Below, one piece after another: positions 1-9,649 of a stretch of DNA of 64,000 bases (position 1 is its first letter; each line of letters begins with the position of its first letter). The stretch is from Bacteroides sp. GTDB lineage: Bacteria > Bacteroidota > Bacteroidia > Bacteroidales > Bacteroidaceae. The stretch spans positions 1-64,000 of the forward strand of contig SUXX01000007.1 of assembly GCA_015060735.1 (NCBI GenBank), in the 5' to 3' direction. The notes below the pieces were generated by a model. It did no database searches and had not been told where the DNA came from. It saw only the letters and a program-made list of their open reading frames with translations. Position numbers and translations under genes: made by a program.

Positions 1-76
1 GCTGGGCCAACGCAGACACAGGAATCAGCCATACCATCACACAAATGGCTACCAATGATTGAATTGTCTTTTTCAT
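1..76 (-). CDS. 5' end of a secreted protein truncated by the window edge (signal peptide MKKTIQSLVAICVMVWLIPVSALAQ...)
   Basis: Reverse-complement ATG at 74-76 opens a frame encoding a classic signal peptide that runs off the left edge. Confidence 0.65.
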   Translation of the reverse strand, partial: MKKTIQSLVAICVMVWLIPVSALAQ

Positions 77-204
77 AAGTATTCTTTTTAAGATAAAATG
101 ATACATCTCTACAATATTCGTAAAAAAACTCGACTTCTGCAAGAAAAGAGCATACAAAAAACATTTATTCCCCAAAAGCTCTTTAAAGAATCAAGTTCAG
201 GAAA

Positions 205-360
205 CATTAGCCTCAACTAGGCAAAGAATTAATACAATTCTTCTTTACCATTAGCTTCTTCACAATTGTGAAGAAGAAACGTCACATAATGTGACGAAGT
301 TTCATCATATATTGTGAAGGAGAAACGTCACAGATGTGACGAAGCAATTAGATGCTAGAC
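205..360 (+). repeat. Tandem-palindrome intergenic element, copy A
   Basis: Perfect 22-bp palindrome CTTCTTCACAATTGTGAAGAAG (255-276), then CGTCACA-TAA-TGTGACG (280-296), a degenerate unit (~301-322) and CGTCACA-GA-TGTGACG (326-341); flanks align with copy B near 28.8 kb. Confidence 0.75.
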
Positions 361-425
361 AAAGACGCAATATTATTTGAATTTATATCATATATATATT
401 ATATTTACACCAAATTATTAAGCCT

Positions 426-1193
426 ATGAAAATATTATCGTCATTGAATCAAAGAGATAAAGCAATATTAGTGGGATTGTTCTTGTCAAAATTTGACAGA
501 CAAGCATTGGATGGTTTCGGCTTTAAAGGGTTTAATGAAGCTTACAATGTTCTGGGATACGCTTTGGATATAAATCCAAATTCAATTAAAAATTATAGAG
601 ATGAATTTGACCCATATTTCCCAAATACAAGACAGGGACGACGTAATAGAAACATTCGCGATTACTGTAAAGAGATCATGATTTTAGCCGAAAGCCTTTC
701 TTTTGATGATTTCTATAAATATATTAATTCTTTTATCCTAAATGAGTATGTTGACATAAAAGATTTGAAGCCTGTTCATCAGATTAGTAAGGAACGAAAA
801 TTTGTGACTAATAGACTTATTACCGGGAAAGCGGCAGAGGAATATTTTACAAAGAAATATCAAACAATTAATTGTTTTCAAAATTTCAAATTGATAGATA
901 CGACTAATTGGGGATGTGGTTTTGATTACAAACTTTTTAGCGAATCAGAAAACTTTTATATTGAAGTAAAGGGAATTAATGAAAGTGTTGGTAACATATT
1001 AATGACAGAGAAAGAGTATAATATGGCTGATAATCTACAAGAAAGATATTGTTTATTTGTTGTGAGTAATTTTAAAGAAAGGCCGGTACATCAATTATTT
1101 TTTAATCCTCTGTACCATAAAGATATTATATTTACTCGAAAAGAACAACAAATACTACAAATATCATATATTGGCAATATTTTAAAAATATGA
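426..1193 (+). CDS. DUF3883 (NO VEIN C-terminal, nuclease-like) domain protein
   Basis: C-terminal GKAAEEYF...WGCGFDYKL...FYIEVKG...ILMTEKEYNMADNLQERYCLFVVSNF matches the DUF3883 pattern; AT-rich relative to neighbours. Confidence 0.6.
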   Translation: MKILSSLNQRDKAILVGLFLSKFDRQALDGFGFKGFNEAYNVLGYALDINPNSIKNYRDEFDPYFPNTRQGRRNRNIRDYCKEIMILAESLSFDDFYKYINSFILNEYVDIKDLKPVHQISKERKFVTNRLITGKAAEEYFTKKYQTINCFQNFKLIDTTNWGCGFDYKLFSESENFYIEVKGINESVGNILMTEKEYNMADNLQERYCLFVVSNFKERPVHQLFFNPLYHKDIIFTRKEQQILQISYIGNILKI

Positions 1194-1360
1194 AAGTGTA
1201 AAAACGCCTTTACATATTCCTAATAAGGTCTATCCGAACATACAAAAAGTTAATATCATCTTAGTTCTAGGCTAATTGCAAACGAATGAATACAGCCTTC
1301 ACAAGTTCCACGCTAGAAATTGCATGTAAACCTGTGAAGGCTATATTTAGTCTTTTGTCT

Positions 1361-2656
1361 TTATTCTTCCAACCAACCTTTGATGATGCTGATGGCTTTC
1401 TGCTTCATCTCTTCCGGAAGGGTATTGATGCGTGCCCGATGACTTCCACGAGGTTCCACAAAGATATGCATGTTTTCCTTCTTGCTGGTGTTCAGCCAAG
1501 TAACGGCAGCTGCCGACCATGGGTCAATTTCACCATAGATGAAGACCATCTTCGGATCGTGCTTTTTGAAGAACTTGGTGATTTTCTTGCTCAAGGTCTT
1601 GTCGAACTTAATGTCCTTGGCATCGTCGGGTAGCATCAGACGCTTCAAGTAACCTTTGCTAGACTTGATGGAAAGGTATTTCTTGAAAGGCTTGATGTCG
1701 TAACCGTAATATCCCAATTCGCGAGCTGCCTGTACAAAGAACGACTCGTTACCACCCCCCTTGGCAAAATAGGACGGCTCGCTGATGGCCATGAAATGTT
1801 TATAGATGTCATCATCACTGGCATTGTTTGCCGGAATGGTGTTCACAGGTGTTCCCCATTGCCAAAAAGCGAAAGAATATTCAAGTACGGAATAGTCATA
1901 AATCTCTTCTACAGAACCATTGAACTCGTATTTCTTTTCTTGGCAATGCTTCTCGAATCGAGGTAATAAGGTAGATTTCCGCTTCAATACTTCCAACTGG
2001 AAATCTTCAATTTTTTGACGTTCTTCTGCTGTTCCTACTTGACGAAGGAAAGGCTCATGACGCCCATCTTCCACTCCGTAACACAGAGGACCCACGTAAG
2101 GAACGGTAATATCTACATCATCCGGATAGAACGTGCGATATAGCATAGCTGTTTGCCCACCTTTGCTAATACCTGTTGCAATCCATTTGCCCGGATAGAT
2201 TTCTTTTAGGGCAGTGCGGATGGCGTGAAGGTCGTCCGCACTGCTTTCAGCAGTCAGATATTGCCAATCACGTGGTTCGGGAGTTGATTCAAGGAAATAG
2301 CGGTATTCCACAAACACCATGTTGGTATTGAACATTTTCGAAAGTTCCTCTCGATAACGTGGATATACGGCATAACCTGCTCCATAACCTTCGGTCACGA
2401 TAACAGTCGGACGATCGAATCCCACGTGCGAAATAATAACTCGTTGGCGAAAGTTACCCAGTTCAGGACGATCATGATCGAGCGGTTGAGTGAAATAGGC
2501 TACGTATTTTTCTGCAAACTCACCACTTTCCAATGTTTTGATTTCAGTGATGTTGCTGATGGCTTTCAGTTTGTCTTGAAGGGCTGTCTGGGCAATTGAT
2601 GGAAGTGCCAATAGGCAGAGCACCAGAAACAGATATAAGTTCTTGAATTGCTTCAT
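1361..2656 (-). CDS. Secreted S28/S37-type serine peptidase (PS-10 / tripeptidyl aminopeptidase-like)
   Basis: Signal peptide; YFTQPLDHDRP..., TEGYGAGY, GISKGGQTAMLYR nucleophile motif, GEIDPWSAAAV...GSHRARI. Confidence 0.7.
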   Translation of the reverse strand: MKQFKNLYLFLVLCLLALPSIAQTALQDKLKAISNITEIKTLESGEFAEKYVAYFTQPLDHDRPELGNFRQRVIISHVGFDRPTVIVTEGYGAGYAVYPRYREELSKMFNTNMVFVEYRYFLESTPEPRDWQYLTAESSADDLHAIRTALKEIYPGKWIATGISKGGQTAMLYRTFYPDDVDITVPYVGPLCYGVEDGRHEPFLRQVGTAEERQKIEDFQLEVLKRKSTLLPRFEKHCQEKKYEFNGSVEEIYDYSVLEYSFAFWQWGTPVNTIPANNASDDDIYKHFMAISEPSYFAKGGGNESFFVQAARELGYYGYDIKPFKKYLSIKSSKGYLKRLMLPDDAKDIKFDKTLSKKITKFFKKHDPKMVFIYGEIDPWSAAAVTWLNTSKKENMHIFVEPRGSHRARINTLPEEMKQKAISIIKGWLEE

Positions 2657-2670
2657 TGGGATATTGTTTT

Positions 2671-2717
2671 AAACAGAAGTGTCATTCTTCGCGATGCTCA
2701 GAATGACACTTCTGTTT
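2671..2717. repeat. Long hairpin, TGTCATTC/GAATGACA family
   Basis: Perfect 17-bp arms AAACAGAAGTGTCATTC (2671-2687) / GAATGACACTTCTGTTT (2701-2717). Confidence 0.85.
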
Positions 2718-2725
2718 GTTAATGA

Positions 2726-3880
2726 TTAATATGCTAAATTATAAAGAGCTTCGATGTCTTCGATGGAAGTCGGACGTGGATTACCACCTGTACATACATC
2801 ATTGAATGCATCGACAGCCAAAATATGCAAATCTTCCTTACGGACACCGATTTCGTTCAGTTTCTGAGGAATACCGATACTGAGGGAGAGCTGCTTCACG
2901 GCTTCTACAGCAGCTTTTACAACTTCGGCTTCGGTCATGCCGTCTGTATTCACGCCCATAGCCTTAGCTATATTGATATACTTCGGTGCGGCCGGAGAAT
3001 CAGCATTATATTCCATCACATAAGGAAGCAACAAAGCGTTGGCTACACCGTGAGGAGTGTCATAATGAGCACCAAGCGGATGAGCCATGGAGTGAACGAT
3101 GCCCAAACCTACGTTGCTAAAACCCATACCGGCAATGTACTGAGCCTGAGACATCGCTTCGCGAGCAACAGGGTCGTTGCCATTATCAACAGCTGCCTTT
3201 AGGTTAGCAGCAATCATCTCGATTGCCTTCAGTTCAAGCATATCCGACATAACCCATGCACCCGGAGTGATATAACTTTCAATGGCATGAGTCAAAGCGT
3301 CCATACCGGTAGCAGCAGTCAACCCCTTCGGCATAGAGTACATCAATTCAGGGTCAACGATAGCCACGGCCGGAATGTCGTTCGGGTCAACGCATACCAT
3401 TTTTTTCTTGGCGTCTTCGTCAATAATGACATAATTGATGGTTACTTCGGCAGCTGTACCGGCGGTAGTCGGAAGTGCGAAAGTCGGAACAGCCTTCTGC
3501 TTGGTATCTGCCACACCTTCCAATGACTTAACATCGGCAAATTCTGGGTTATTAAATACAATACCGATACCCTTGGCTGTATCGATGGCAGAACCGCCAC
3601 CTAACGCCACAATGAAGTCGGCACCTGATGCTGTGAATGCAGCCACACCATTCTGCACATTAGCAATGGTCGGATTGGCCTTCACGTCGCTATAGATTTC
3701 ATACGGGATGTTGTTCTTTTCGAAAACCTCTATGATCTTGTCGGCTACCTTGAATCGAATCAAGTCCTTGTCAGTTACGAAAAATGCTTTTTTAAAGCCT
3801 CTGCGAGCTGCTTCGACAGCAATGCTCTCACGACAACCTGCACCAAAGTACGAGGTTTCGTTCAAAACCATTCTATACAT
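2726..3880 (-). CDS. fucO: Iron-containing alcohol dehydrogenase, lactaldehyde reductase-like
   Basis: GGGSAIDTAKG, TTAGTAAEVT, HSMAHPLGAHYDTPHG; start placed at MYRMVLNETSYFG (384 aa) rather than the ORF-track start. Confidence 0.85.
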   Translation of the reverse strand: MYRMVLNETSYFGAGCRESIAVEAARRGFKKAFFVTDKDLIRFKVADKIIEVFEKNNIPYEIYSDVKANPTIANVQNGVAAFTASGADFIVALGGGSAIDTAKGIGIVFNNPEFADVKSLEGVADTKQKAVPTFALPTTAGTAAEVTINYVIIDEDAKKKMVCVDPNDIPAVAIVDPELMYSMPKGLTAATGMDALTHAIESYITPGAWVMSDMLELKAIEMIAANLKAAVDNGNDPVAREAMSQAQYIAGMGFSNVGLGIVHSMAHPLGAHYDTPHGVANALLLPYVMEYNADSPAAPKYINIAKAMGVNTDGMTEAEVVKAAVEAVKQLSLSIGIPQKLNEIGVRKEDLHILAVDAFNDVCTGGNPRPTSIEDIEALYNLAY

Positions 3881-3954
3881 AGTGTAAAATATTAAGGTTA
3901 ATATGATTAATCGCAAAGATAATATTATTTTTGTAGACAAAACAAGAAGGAACT

Positions 3955-4107
3955 ATGGATTATCAACAAAATCTTGAAAATACTTACCACCTCATCCAGC
4001 CTTATGCTAAGGTGAGCAAGTAAGCAGACTACATTCTACCATTGGATAAGGTGAATCCTGTTCTGATTAAGTTACAACATATTCATTATACAAGAAAAAG
4101 ACCTTGA
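3955..4107 (+). pseudogene. Possible gene remnant: 22-codon ORF, in-frame stop, then 27 more codons in the same frame
   Basis: MDYQQNLENTYHLIQPYAKVSK*ADYILPLDKVNPVLIKLQHIHYTRKRP*; reads protein-like on both sides of TAA 4021. Confidence 0.35.
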
Positions 4108-4138
4108 CGCTCTTTTGGAGGTACCAAGGTCTTTTTTA
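4097..4138. terminator. Intrinsic terminator
   Basis: AAAGACCTTG (4097-4106) / CAAGGTCTTT (4125-4134) followed by a T-run. Confidence 0.75.
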
Positions 4139-4153
4139 TACAACATTTAGTTG

Positions 4154-4804
4154 TTACTCTGCATTCTTTTTCAGCCATTCCAAACGGCGTTGGTCAGGCA
4201 AATGTTTCACCTTGAAATGTTCGAATTTCACGCTAAATCCTTGACCATCCGGACAAGCTCCCATCACACCAACTTGTACGGGAATGTTGTCTTGTAACCA
4301 TGCATTACGCATCATTACATAGTTCTTGTCGTCAAAAGAATAGAAGATTTCTACGGCATCCAACCGTCTTACCGCCTTAATCCAAATGGCCGGAACGGGC
4401 TTATCAAGAGTGATAACACTCCAATCACTGGTCTTGTGAGTAACAACAACACTCAAATTATATTTCCCATCTACAAACTCGATACCGGCCTTAATCCAGT
4501 TTTCATGGTTGATACGGAGCATCATACCGGCTTGATCGAAGCGCTCTTTATATTCACCGGTGATTTTTACTTTTGCCTCAAATTCGCCCCCATAAAGACT
4601 ATAATAAAAAGGAGCATCGTCCACGGTGAAACCATAATGTGAGACTCTCCAGTAATCGCTTTGTGGAGTGACAAACATACTCAACGAGTTGTTCTCAATT
4701 TTCCATTGTGCAGGTTCATTGAACCATTGCATCTTTTCCAATGTTTGAGCAGCAAGGCTTTGTGTGATAAGAAGCATAGCTCCTAATAAGATTTTCTTCA
4801 TCAT
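4154..4804 (-). CDS. DUF1349 domain-containing secreted protein
   Basis: Signal peptide plus concanavalin-like DUF1349 sequence (W...DQAGMMLRINHENWIKAGIEFVDGKYNLSVVVT...). Confidence 0.75.
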   Translation of the reverse strand: MMKKILLGAMLLITQSLAAQTLEKMQWFNEPAQWKIENNSLSMFVTPQSDYWRVSHYGFTVDDAPFYYSLYGGEFEAKVKITGEYKERFDQAGMMLRINHENWIKAGIEFVDGKYNLSVVVTHKTSDWSVITLDKPVPAIWIKAVRRLDAVEIFYSFDDKNYVMMRNAWLQDNIPVQVGVMGACPDGQGFSVKFEHFKVKHLPDQRRLEWLKKNAE

Positions 4805-4903
4805 ATTGTTTCAGTTTTTAATCGGGTTAATTATCTTTGCAAAGATAGCCGATCGCATTGAAAGCATCAATGATTATAAATAACCATTTTTCTTAAAGTA
4901 GAG

Positions 4904-5650
4904 ATGAATTTGGTGAAAGAGCTGAATCATAAATTATTGCAGCAACATTTTCTGGAAAAAGAATTAGCCAAACTTGACGAATATAAACAGATTGCTGCCC
5001 TTTATGCCCGAACGGAAAATGCCGTTGCGGTATTGAGCGACATGCGTGCCAATACCAGCTATATATATTATGGTAAAGTAGCCGACAAATTACAGTTGGC
5101 CGAACCGGGAACTTCAACAATCATCCACTCCATTTGGGAAAAAGACATTCTCAATCGCATTCATCCGGACGACTTGCACGGCAAACATTTACGAGAGCTT
5201 CGTTTCTTTCATTTTCTGAAAGGAATCCCCGAGAAGCGAAGAAGCGATTATTATTTGTCCAGCCAAATAAGGATGTGTGATGCCGAAGGAAGATATTTCC
5301 CAGTTTTGCACCGGATGTTTTATGTAGCCTGCCAATCGAACGGAAGTATTTGGTTAGCCCTATGTTTGTATAACCTCTTGGCGGATTATTCTAACAGACA
5401 TACCATTGTAAATTCAGCCGATGGAAATCTGATTCTTTTAGGAGAAATAGATGGGAAAGAATTGTTATCCGAGCGGGAAAAGGACATCTTGCGATTGATC
5501 CAATGGGGAAAGAAAAGCAGGGACATTGCAGAAACTTTGTCCATCAGTATAAATACGGTGAGCAGACATCGGCAAAATATATTAGAGAAACTCCAAGTAG
5601 TGAATTCAGTTGAGGCTGTTCGACTTGCCCAAGAATTAGGGGTCATATAA
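4904..5650 (+). CDS. LuxR-type HTH transcriptional regulator
   Basis: C-terminal LSEREKDILRLIQWGKKSRDIAETLSISINTVSRHRQNILEKLQVVNSVEAVRLA. Confidence 0.85.
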   Translation: MNLVKELNHKLLQQHFLEKELAKLDEYKQIAALYARTENAVAVLSDMRANTSYIYYGKVADKLQLAEPGTSTIIHSIWEKDILNRIHPDDLHGKHLRELRFFHFLKGIPEKRRSDYYLSSQIRMCDAEGRYFPVLHRMFYVACQSNGSIWLALCLYNLLADYSNRHTIVNSADGNLILLGEIDGKELLSEREKDILRLIQWGKKSRDIAETLSISINTVSRHRQNILEKLQVVNSVEAVRLAQELGVI

Positions 5651-5652
5651 AG

Positions 5653-5680
5653 AAAAAAGGTTCGCAAATGCGAACCTTTT
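5653..5680. terminator. Bidirectional intrinsic terminator
   Basis: GGTTCGCA (5659-5666) / TGCGAACC (5669-5676) with A-tract 5' and T-tract 3'. Confidence 0.85.
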
Positions 5681-5681
5681 G

Positions 5682-5755
5682 CTCTTCCTCTTGGACTTGA
5701 ACCAAGGACCCTCTGATTAACAGTCAGATGCTCTAACCGACTGAGCTAAGGAAGA
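5682..5755 (-). tRNA. tRNA-Asn (GTT)
   Basis: Acceptor TCTTCCT/AGGAAGA, D-stem GCTC/GAGC, anticodon loop CTGTTAA, T-loop TTCAAGT. Confidence 0.95.
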
Positions 5756-5776
5756 ATGTACATTGAGTTTTAGAAG

Positions 5777-5850
5777 CTCTTCCTCTTGGACTTGAACCAA
5801 GGACCCTCTGATTAACAGTCAGATGCTCTAACCGACTGAGCTAAGGAAGA
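5777..5850 (-). tRNA. tRNA-Asn (GTT), tandem copy
   Basis: Mature sequence identical to 5682-5755. Confidence 0.95.
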
Positions 5851-6083
5851 GTGTTTTTCTCAAATGCGATGCAAAGGTAAATGCTTTTTTCTAATTATGC
5901 AATAGAAATTCCAAAAAAAATCCTTGAGAATGAAAAAATATTGCTTAATGAGGCTAAATTGCAACGTGAATGACCTTCGAACACTCTAAATCGGGAAAAT
6001 AAAGTTAAATAATGACGAACTTCTATAGAGGGAACGGATTTTATATGTTATTTTGCAATGTTTAAACGAAGTAATCTATAGAT

Positions 6084-7775
6084 ATGAATAAAAAAACAAT
6101 AGGAATTCTACTAGGAACGATCTTGACTGTAGGAATATTCTTTGGATTCAACAAGGAAGATGACCGCAATTTTCAGATTGTGAAAAGTTTGGATGTATTT
6201 AATGCAGTTTTTAAGGAGTTGGACTTGTTTTATGTAGACACCATTGACCCTAAAGAAGTAATAGAATATGGTATCGACGCCATGTTGTCGAAAACAGACC
6301 CTTATACCGAATATTACCCGGAAGAAGATAACACATTGAAAGAAATGACTACAGGGAAATTTGGCGGTGTGGGTTCTGTGATTCGTTACTATACTCCTCG
6401 CAAACGAGTAGCCATCATTGAACCTTCTGAAGGGAACCCTGCAGCAGAAGCTGGATTGAGGGCGGGTGACATCATCATGGAAATCAACGGAAAGGATATG
6501 TCGCTCGGTGATCGGATTCCCAATGATTTGACTTCTTATGTAAGCGATCACCTTCGAGGTGATCCGGGAACAGTTTGCATGATTAAAATAGAACGCCCAA
6601 CTTCAGACAGTACTTATGTGCCTATGGAGTTCAAAGTAACTCGTGGTACAATTAAAACCAATCCCGTTCCATATTATGGTATGGTTGATAAAAACGTAGG
6701 CTATGTATATGTCAGTACTTTTTCCATTGAAAATTGTTCGAAGGACATCAAAAAAGCATTGATTGAATTAAAACAGCAAGGAGCCACTTCCCTAATACTC
6801 GACTTAAGAGGAAATGGCGGTGGATTGTTGGGTGAAGCAGTAAATGTCGTCAACTTTTTTGTTCCGAAAGGAAAGGAAATTGTCGTAACGAAAGGAAAGT
6901 TAAAACAAGTGGAGCACACCTATCGAACCATGAATGAACCTTGGGATTTAAATATCCCTTTGGCTGTTCTGGTGGATGGAATCACAGCTTCGGCTTCTGA
7001 GATTGTGTCAGGTTCTTTGCAAGATTTGGATCGTGCCGTGATTATCGGTAACCGCACTTATGGAAAAGGATTGGTGCAAACTTTACGCAATTTACCTTAC
7101 AATAGCAGCATGAAGGTGACTACTTCCAAATATTATATTCCAAGTGGCAGATGCATTCAGGCCATCGACTATTCCAAACGAAATGCAGATGGTTCCATTG
7201 CACGTACACCGGATAGTCTGACAAATGTATTTCATACAGCTGCAGGCCGTGAAGTTCGGGATGGAGGCGGTATCCGTCCAGATGTAGAAGTGGATAAAGG
7301 TAAAACCCCTAACATCCTTTTCTATTTAGTGAATGATGATATGATTTTTGATTTTGCGACACAATATGTCATCAAACATCCACAAATTGGCACCATAAAT
7401 GAATTCGCTTTGACTACACAAGATTATGAGGATTTCAAAACGATGCTGAAAAAACGTAATTTTACTTACGACAGACAGAGCGAAGCCGCCTTGAAGAACT
7501 TGAAGGAAATCGCAGAATTTGAGGGGTATATGGATAACGCTTCCGAAGAATTTACGGCTTTGGAAAAGAAATTGCGACACAACCTCGATTTGGAACTAGA
7601 CCGTTTTGAAAAAGAAATTAAGCCAATGTTGGCTGAAGAGATCGTAAAACGCTATTATTATGAAAAAGGAGCAGTGCAAGAAGGGTTGAAGGACGATGCG
7701 GATTTGAAGAAAGCATTGGAAATCCTTCAGAATCCAACGGAATACAATCAGCTTTTAAGCGTTCCCATTAAATAA
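6084..7775 (+). CDS. S41 family C-terminal processing peptidase with PDZ domain
   Basis: PDZ (AAEAGLRAGDIIMEINGKDM); catalytic DGITASASEIVSGSLQDLDRAVIIGNRTYGKGLVQ. Confidence 0.9.
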   Translation: MNKKTIGILLGTILTVGIFFGFNKEDDRNFQIVKSLDVFNAVFKELDLFYVDTIDPKEVIEYGIDAMLSKTDPYTEYYPEEDNTLKEMTTGKFGGVGSVIRYYTPRKRVAIIEPSEGNPAAEAGLRAGDIIMEINGKDMSLGDRIPNDLTSYVSDHLRGDPGTVCMIKIERPTSDSTYVPMEFKVTRGTIKTNPVPYYGMVDKNVGYVYVSTFSIENCSKDIKKALIELKQQGATSLILDLRGNGGGLLGEAVNVVNFFVPKGKEIVVTKGKLKQVEHTYRTMNEPWDLNIPLAVLVDGITASASEIVSGSLQDLDRAVIIGNRTYGKGLVQTLRNLPYNSSMKVTTSKYYIPSGRCIQAIDYSKRNADGSIARTPDSLTNVFHTAAGREVRDGGGIRPDVEVDKGKTPNILFYLVNDDMIFDFATQYVIKHPQIGTINEFALTTQDYEDFKTMLKKRNFTYDRQSEAALKNLKEIAEFEGYMDNASEEFTALEKKLRHNLDLELDRFEKEIKPMLAEEIVKRYYYEKGAVQEGLKDDADLKKALEILQNPTEYNQLLSVPIK

Positions 7776-7804
7776 AAAGTTTGGAGGCAAAAACCTCCAA
7801 ACTT

Positions 7805-9649
7805 TTATTTTTCAATATAATCACCGTTGTTCTTTATCAATTCGATAAGCTTTTCTACGGCTTGTTCTTCCGGAATGTTCTTTTCAATACATTCTTTCTT
7901 TTTATAAAGGCTGATTTTACCCCGGCCAGCACCAACATAGCCATAATCAGCATCAGCCATTTCGCCCGGTCCGTTAACAATACAACCCATAATGCCAATC
8001 TTTAGTCCTTTCAAATGAGAAGTGGCAGCTTTGATACGAGCAATTGTTGACTCCAAATCATAAAGTGTGCGTCCACATCCGGGACAAGAAATATATTCAG
8101 TCTTACTGATACGTACACGGCCTGCCTGCAGGATGTTAAAAGCTGTAGAATCAACAACCTGATGGGATAAATCACCTTGATTGAAAAGGAAAAGTCCATC
8201 GCAGAATCCGTCAAAAATCAAGGCTCCCATGTCGGCAGCAGCCTTTATCTGAAAATCTTCCACCTCTTCTTCTTCATAAAACTGAAAGAAAACAACCGGG
8301 TTTTGAATATCATCATCCATCAGTTCATGAACCATCGCACGGAATTCGCCTTGACGGTTCACATGGCTGCTTTGGGCTATAATGACTACTTCCGGATGAA
8401 CTCTCAGAGCAGCCTTCACTTCACGGTCTAATGCCATGTAAGGAAGGAACAAGAATTTTAGTTCAGCCTTTGAGAAATGCATGCTAAATATTTCTTTGTA
8501 GCTGAAAGCCGGATAAGTGTTCTTCTCTTCTGGATTCCAGTTATAGGCATCCACAATATATGGAATATCCTCCCGACGGTTTTCAGGCAATGTTTGCCCA
8601 CTATAAATATAGTCTGGTTTGAATTGCTCATCTACTTCAGTCGATTCATCAAATCGGTCAGCAATAACAATAGGCTGATAATTTCCCCCTATATTCTTAA
8701 TCGGAGTTGTTTTTCTACGAGAAGGTGACAAATAATCAAAATCCTTAGCAACCCGGCCTGGGGTATAGAGATGTCCCTCCCGAGCTTGAATGTAATTTAC
8801 CAATTTCTGAGCTACCGGGATCTCAGCTTCAGGAGCCTCACTCAAGGAAACGCGGATAGTATCACCAATACCATCTGACAACAAAGCACCGATACCAAAA
8901 GCCGATTTGATACGTCCGTCTTCTCCGTCACCGGCTTCGGTTACTCCTAAATGAATAGGGAATGCCATACCTTCCTTTTCCATTTCGGCTACTAACAAGC
9001 GTACAGTTTGAATCATAACGATGGTATTGGAAGCCTTGATGGAGATGACCACATCACTGAAGTTTTCTTCTACACAAATACGTAAGAATTCCATACAGGA
9101 CTCGACCATACCCTCAGGAGTATCTCCATAACGTGACATGATGCGATCGGACAAAGAACCATGATTTACTCCAATGCGAATAGCTGTATGATTCTCTTTA
9201 CAGATATTCAAGAAAGGAACCAAACGAGTTCGTATCTTTTCTATTTCTTGTGCATATTCTTCATCGGTATATTCCAGTTTCTTGAAAGTACGTGCTGCAT
9301 CCACATAATTCCCGGGATTGATACGCACTTTTTCCGCATATTGAGCGGCCACATCAGCTACATTCGGATTGAAATGCACATCAGCGACTAACGGCGTGTC
9401 ATAACCCTGAGAACGTAATCCTATATTTATGTTCATCAGATTCACAGCTTCGCGTACACCTTGAGTCGTCAGACGTACATATTCACCTCCAGCTTCGATA
9501 ATTCTTTTCGCTTGTTCTACGCAAGCCTCTGTATCCATGGTCACAGTATTAGTCATACTTTGGATACGAATAGGATTAGTGCCACCCATAGGAGTGGCAC
9601 CAATGTTTACTTCATTCGCCTGACGGCGAGAATAGTTGAATAAATCCAT
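7805..9649 (-). CDS. ispG: 4-hydroxy-3-methylbut-2-enyl diphosphate synthase (long form, 614 aa)
   Basis: IRIQSMTNTVTMDTEACVEQAKRI, GITEAGDGEDGRIKSA-type region, C-terminal CPGCGRTLYDLE...GCIVNGPGEMADADYGYVG. Confidence 0.95.
   Translation of the reverse strand: MDLFNYSRRQANEVNIGATPMGGTNPIRIQSMTNTVTMDTEACVEQAKRIIEAGGEYVRLTTQGVREAVNLMNINIGLRSQGYDTPLVADVHFNPNVADVAAQYAEKVRINPGNYVDAARTFKKLEYTDEEYAQEIEKIRTRLVPFLNICKENHTAIRIGVNHGSLSDRIMSRYGDTPEGMVESCMEFLRICVEENFSDVVISIKASNTIVMIQTVRLLVAEMEKEGMAFPIHLGVTEAGDGEDGRIKSAFGIGALLSDGIGDTIRVSLSEAPEAEIPVAQKLVNYIQAREGHLYTPGRVAKDFDYLSPSRRKTTPIKNIGGNYQPIVIADRFDESTEVDEQFKPDYIYSGQTLPENRREDIPYIVDAYNWNPEEKNTYPAFSYKEIFSMHFSKAELKFLFLPYMALDREVKAALRVHPEVVIIAQSSHVNRQGEFRAMVHELMDDDIQNPVVFFQFYEEEEVEDFQIKAAADMGALIFDGFCDGLFLFNQGDLSHQVVDSTAFNILQAGRVRISKTEYISCPGCGRTLYDLESTIARIKAATSHLKGLKIGIMGCIVNGPGEMADADYGYVGAGRGKISLYKKKECIEKNIPEEQAVEKLIELIKNNGDYIEK

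Noticed and set aside
1286-1633. 115-aa plus-strand ORF
   Set aside because: Antisense to the S28/S37 peptidase gene, no recognisable domain; typical shadow ORF
5682-5850. Tandem repeat resembling a small array
   Set aside because: Two identical tRNA-Asn genes, not CRISPR
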